From Heterobilharzia americana (Eukaryota > Platyhelminthes > Trematoda > Strigeidida > Schistosomatidae): a stretch of 64,000 bases of DNA. The notes under the pieces were generated by a model. That model was not told the origin of the DNA. It ran no database searches and saw only the letters and a list, made by a program, of their open reading frames with translations. Of this stretch, positions 61,680 to 64,000 are shown piece by piece. Where the stretch lies: assembly GCA_944470555.2 (NCBI GenBank), contig OX104131.1:12268515-12332514 (forward strand), read 5' to 3'. The translations under genes and the position numbers were made by a program. The stretch's first letter is position 1, and the number at the start of each line of letters is the position of its first letter.

Positions 61680-61972
61680 CCGCGGGACCAGAGGAACCAG
61701 TAGCTAGAGACTCTGGATTATATGGCTGAGAACCGATGTCAGTGGCGCAGATGTATACATACATTATCCTCACCTTAACGCTATACCGAATCTCACCATT
61801 TCCTCATTCTTCCTTTCTTTCTTTTCGTACTTTATATTTCTTTTGACTGGATTTTCTTATCTTCATCTTGCACCTCACTGCCTTTCTACTTAATGTACTG
61901 ATATAAGCTGTGGTAACTCGGAGTGTTACGCAGTAATACCTGGTCCTATGTTGATATTGATGATGATGATGA
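61680..61972 (+). mobile_element. RTE family A, 293-base 5'-truncated insertion
   Basis: Matches the last 300 or so bases of the element at 28050-31978, from the C-terminal codons (GACCAGAGGAACCAGTAGC) through the C/T-rich untranslated region to the GAT repeat tail. The exact 13-base duplication shows that it inserted in this truncated form. Confidence 0.92.
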
Positions 61973-61985
61973 TTACGCTTTGCTA
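61973..61985 (+). repeat. Target-site duplication, right (TTACGCTTTGCTA)
   Basis: Exact partner of 61667-61679. Confidence 0.88.
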
Positions 61986-62188
61986 ACTGATGATGAATAT
62001 TATTGATGAACATGAAATCTGAGTAAACTAAAATTCTCTTGCAAATGTATTTTAATCCTGTAACTCGTTTCAGTGGTTGAAGTTTACTCCTTCACATATA
62101 TCATGTTGTCCAGTTGTTAGATAAAGATAATCAAACTTTATCGAGAACATCTCCAAGGATGTCAGTAATCTAAGTGACTATGTACTAT

Positions 62189-62468
62189 TGTAGTAGGCGC
62201 TGCTGATCGGAATAGATATAAGTAGTATATGTTGAGAGGGTGGCAGAAATCATAGGCAATTACCAGCAATGGGTAAATATTCTGCTCAGCGAATCGCAAG
62301 AGACAATGTTAGCGGGTTAGGAGAAAATCGAGATAGAAGAAAAAGATGAAGTGAAGCACGTTGTCCGAATGACTGTTTCAGTGGAAAGTGTATAATATTT
62401 GATGACTACTGTACAAGATGTCAATAACAAACATTCCTTCCTTCGACTCAGTCTTCTCGTTTTCTACA
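62189..62468 (+). repeat. Solo LTR, TG...CA ends, with CTAT target duplication
   Basis: A 280-base unit starting TGTAGTAGGCGCTGCTGATC and ending TTTTCTACA. It is flanked by CTAT at 62185-62188 and 62469-62472, the four-base duplication expected of a Gypsy-type integrase. Homologous to 53480-53753. I believe it resembles Boudicca-type LTRs, but that is from memory and unverified. Confidence 0.75.
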
Positions 62469-63181
62469 CTATGATGAATTATGTATCATACGGAGTTATT
62501 AGAGGCGATTGATAGTAAACTCTTTTTTATGTATTTCTCATGCTTCTTTCCACTCATTGGCAAGTTTTTATCTTCCGCCTGTTAGAAAACAGTGTTGACT
62601 CATGGATTTAAACACCATCCATCACTATGCTCAGAAAAGTCGACAGTCATCCGTTTTATCATCATTTTCTGCTCTCATTTTCTTGACATGTTCTAGAGTT
62701 ATAACTCACGCCATAAAACTGCAATGAAATCCTACTAGAAGGAAGTCAGCAAACTATTTTATTCAGTTTTAGTATGTTCATTAGAATTGTCACATAACGA
62801 AATAGTACTATTTACTGGATAAGGTTTTTGACATAATTTATTGTCCATATTCATATTAGGTAACTCCACAACTTTGAGTCATAGTTTATATAGTTCTAAT
62901 CTTCTCTCCTTCTTTGCGGTAAGAATAGCGGTATTTTCCACATATATGGGACAAGTGTAGAACTGTTCCTATCGCGTGTATTTCATGTTGATTCGATAAA
63001 CAAAAATTTAGGTATTAACTCTCCCGCAACCCAACTAAGTTATGTTTTAATACTGTCGCTATATCCCACCCGTTTATGTGATCGTACGGAATAGCGTGCA
63101 TATCTATAGTCGAACTTTTCTCTTAATTTCTCATCTTCTTAGGATCTCATAATCGTGATTTAGTTAAGTTTTTGTGCTCCA

Positions 63182-64000
63182 TTATTCTAATTGACCCTGG
63201 TCGACTACTCTGACCTTGCAATCATTGCAAAAGATTTGGTACATCAAATTATTTTGCTTAATTGAACCAATAGGATTTTTTGACGCACAAAGCTTGTTTC
63301 TAAGCAAGTTTGTTGGTTTAAATGCGACTCTAATTCCAGCCAGCGTTATTGAGAATTCTACGTAACGCTTCTGTGGTGCCTTCTTTGTATGGTAATACAG
63401 TGGAGACTTTGAATTATCTCTCAATCCTATGACCATTATTTTTATGATTAGTAGAGTTATTATTAATTACATATGTGTCACTACTACTGCTAATATTTTT
63501 TTTCGATTTCTTATGGATTTATTTATAGATTTTGGTGGGTAATTATTGAGACGCAAGGTATTCTTGACATGTCTAATATCTTGCTGAAGAATTTCTGTCC
63601 TCCTAGTAAGGTATTTTACTCCATCACTTAGGCATTTAATTCGGCTTACTTTAACTGAGATGGGGTGAGATGATTTGAAATCTAAGCAGCGATTTAAGTC
63701 AGAAGGTTCCTTATAGACATTAATCTCTAAACTTCTGTCTTGTTTTCGTTTTATCTTGCAATCCATCACCTTCATCCCTTTCTAAGTCATAGGTAGATTG
63801 AATTGCGTCGACTACCGAATTTATATGTTTCAAGAAGCTATTGATGTGTTCCGATTTCAGTACCGTAAATGTGTCATCTATCTACATACCAAAACCATAT
63901 CTTTGGAGTGGACTAAATGTTTAAAGGGCCATCCGTTTCCAGGTATCCATAAATATGTCTATGACGATAGGGGATGTTAGTGACTCCATGGCAATCCCTT
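63182..64000 (-). pseudogene. Penelope-like element, RT to GIY-YIG linker, cut by window end
   Basis: The minus strand from 64000 reads GIAMESLTSPIVIDIFMDT (RT motif before the active site; family form GsPlSPi.AdifM), then the active site region as M-stop-IDDTF (about 63885-63870), then EINVYKEPSDLNRCLDFKSS (about 63710-63655), KHIRHVKNTLRLNNYP-like codons, and GIRVAFKPTNLLRNKLCASK with YQIFCNDC (63340-63225), the Cys-containing linker before GIY-YIG. The Y-x-G box is decayed (RVVDQGQ). Frames 63467-63775 and 63182-63436 remain open. It is a different Penelope lineage from the fragments at 21692-23960. Confidence 0.82.

Noticed and set aside
1..64000. CRISPR arrays, bacterial operons, rRNA genes
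   Set aside because: No regularly spaced direct repeats, no prokaryotic gene organisation and no rRNA core sequences were seen. All repeats found are eukaryotic transposons or microsatellites.

Overview
The window looks like nuclear DNA of a schistosome flatworm (genus Schistosoma). This is an inference from the AT-rich sequence, one host gene split by very long introns, and a mix of repeats typical of these worms: RTE and CR1 non-LTR retrotransposons, Ty3/Gypsy elements, Penelope-like elements, and tRNA-derived SINEs carrying hammerhead-ribozyme cores. No bacterial, viral or rRNA genes and no CRISPR array were seen.

The only host gene recognised is on the + strand. Seven exons between 17052 and 49731 encode the N-terminal third of a Golgi alpha-mannosidase II (GH38, MAN2A family): a short cytoplasmic tail, signal anchor, stem, and the start of the catalytic domain with the SH-Q-DPGW and IDPFG motifs. 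Exon phases fit at every junction (2,0,1,2,1,1, leaving 2). About 387 codons occupy 32.7 kb. The remaining exons must lie beyond 64000 or were missed.

Layout. 1-768: end of an RTE copy ('family B'). 3130-5260: decayed CR1 (SR1-like) endonuclease plus reverse transcriptase. 5640-8950: decayed Ty3/Gypsy (CsRn1/Boudicca-like) Pol. 11365-13492: family B copy. 14611-15470: foldback element. 17052-24290: mannosidase exons 1 and 2, with an RTE tail, a SINE pair and two Penelope-like fragments in intron 1. 24291-34768 (intron 2): two identical LTRs in inverted orientation, one of them the 3' LTR of a minus-strand Gypsy element (26457-33030) whose gag is interrupted by an almost complete 3.9 kb RTE ('family A', 28050-31978). 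34769-49731: exons 3-7 with truncated RTE copies and SINEs between them. 49732-64000: downstream intron or flank with a Penelope duplicate, hammerhead SINEs, two solo LTRs, a full-length family B copy with 15-bp target-site duplications (55869-59191), a 5'-truncated family A insertion, and another Penelope-like element cut by the window end.

Every transposon copy seen here is damaged. The family A copy at 28050-31978 is closest to intact and appears to lack only one base near its 3' end. Because many insertions keep target-site duplications, the order of events can be read in several places. All alignments were made by eye; percentages are not given because none was computed.
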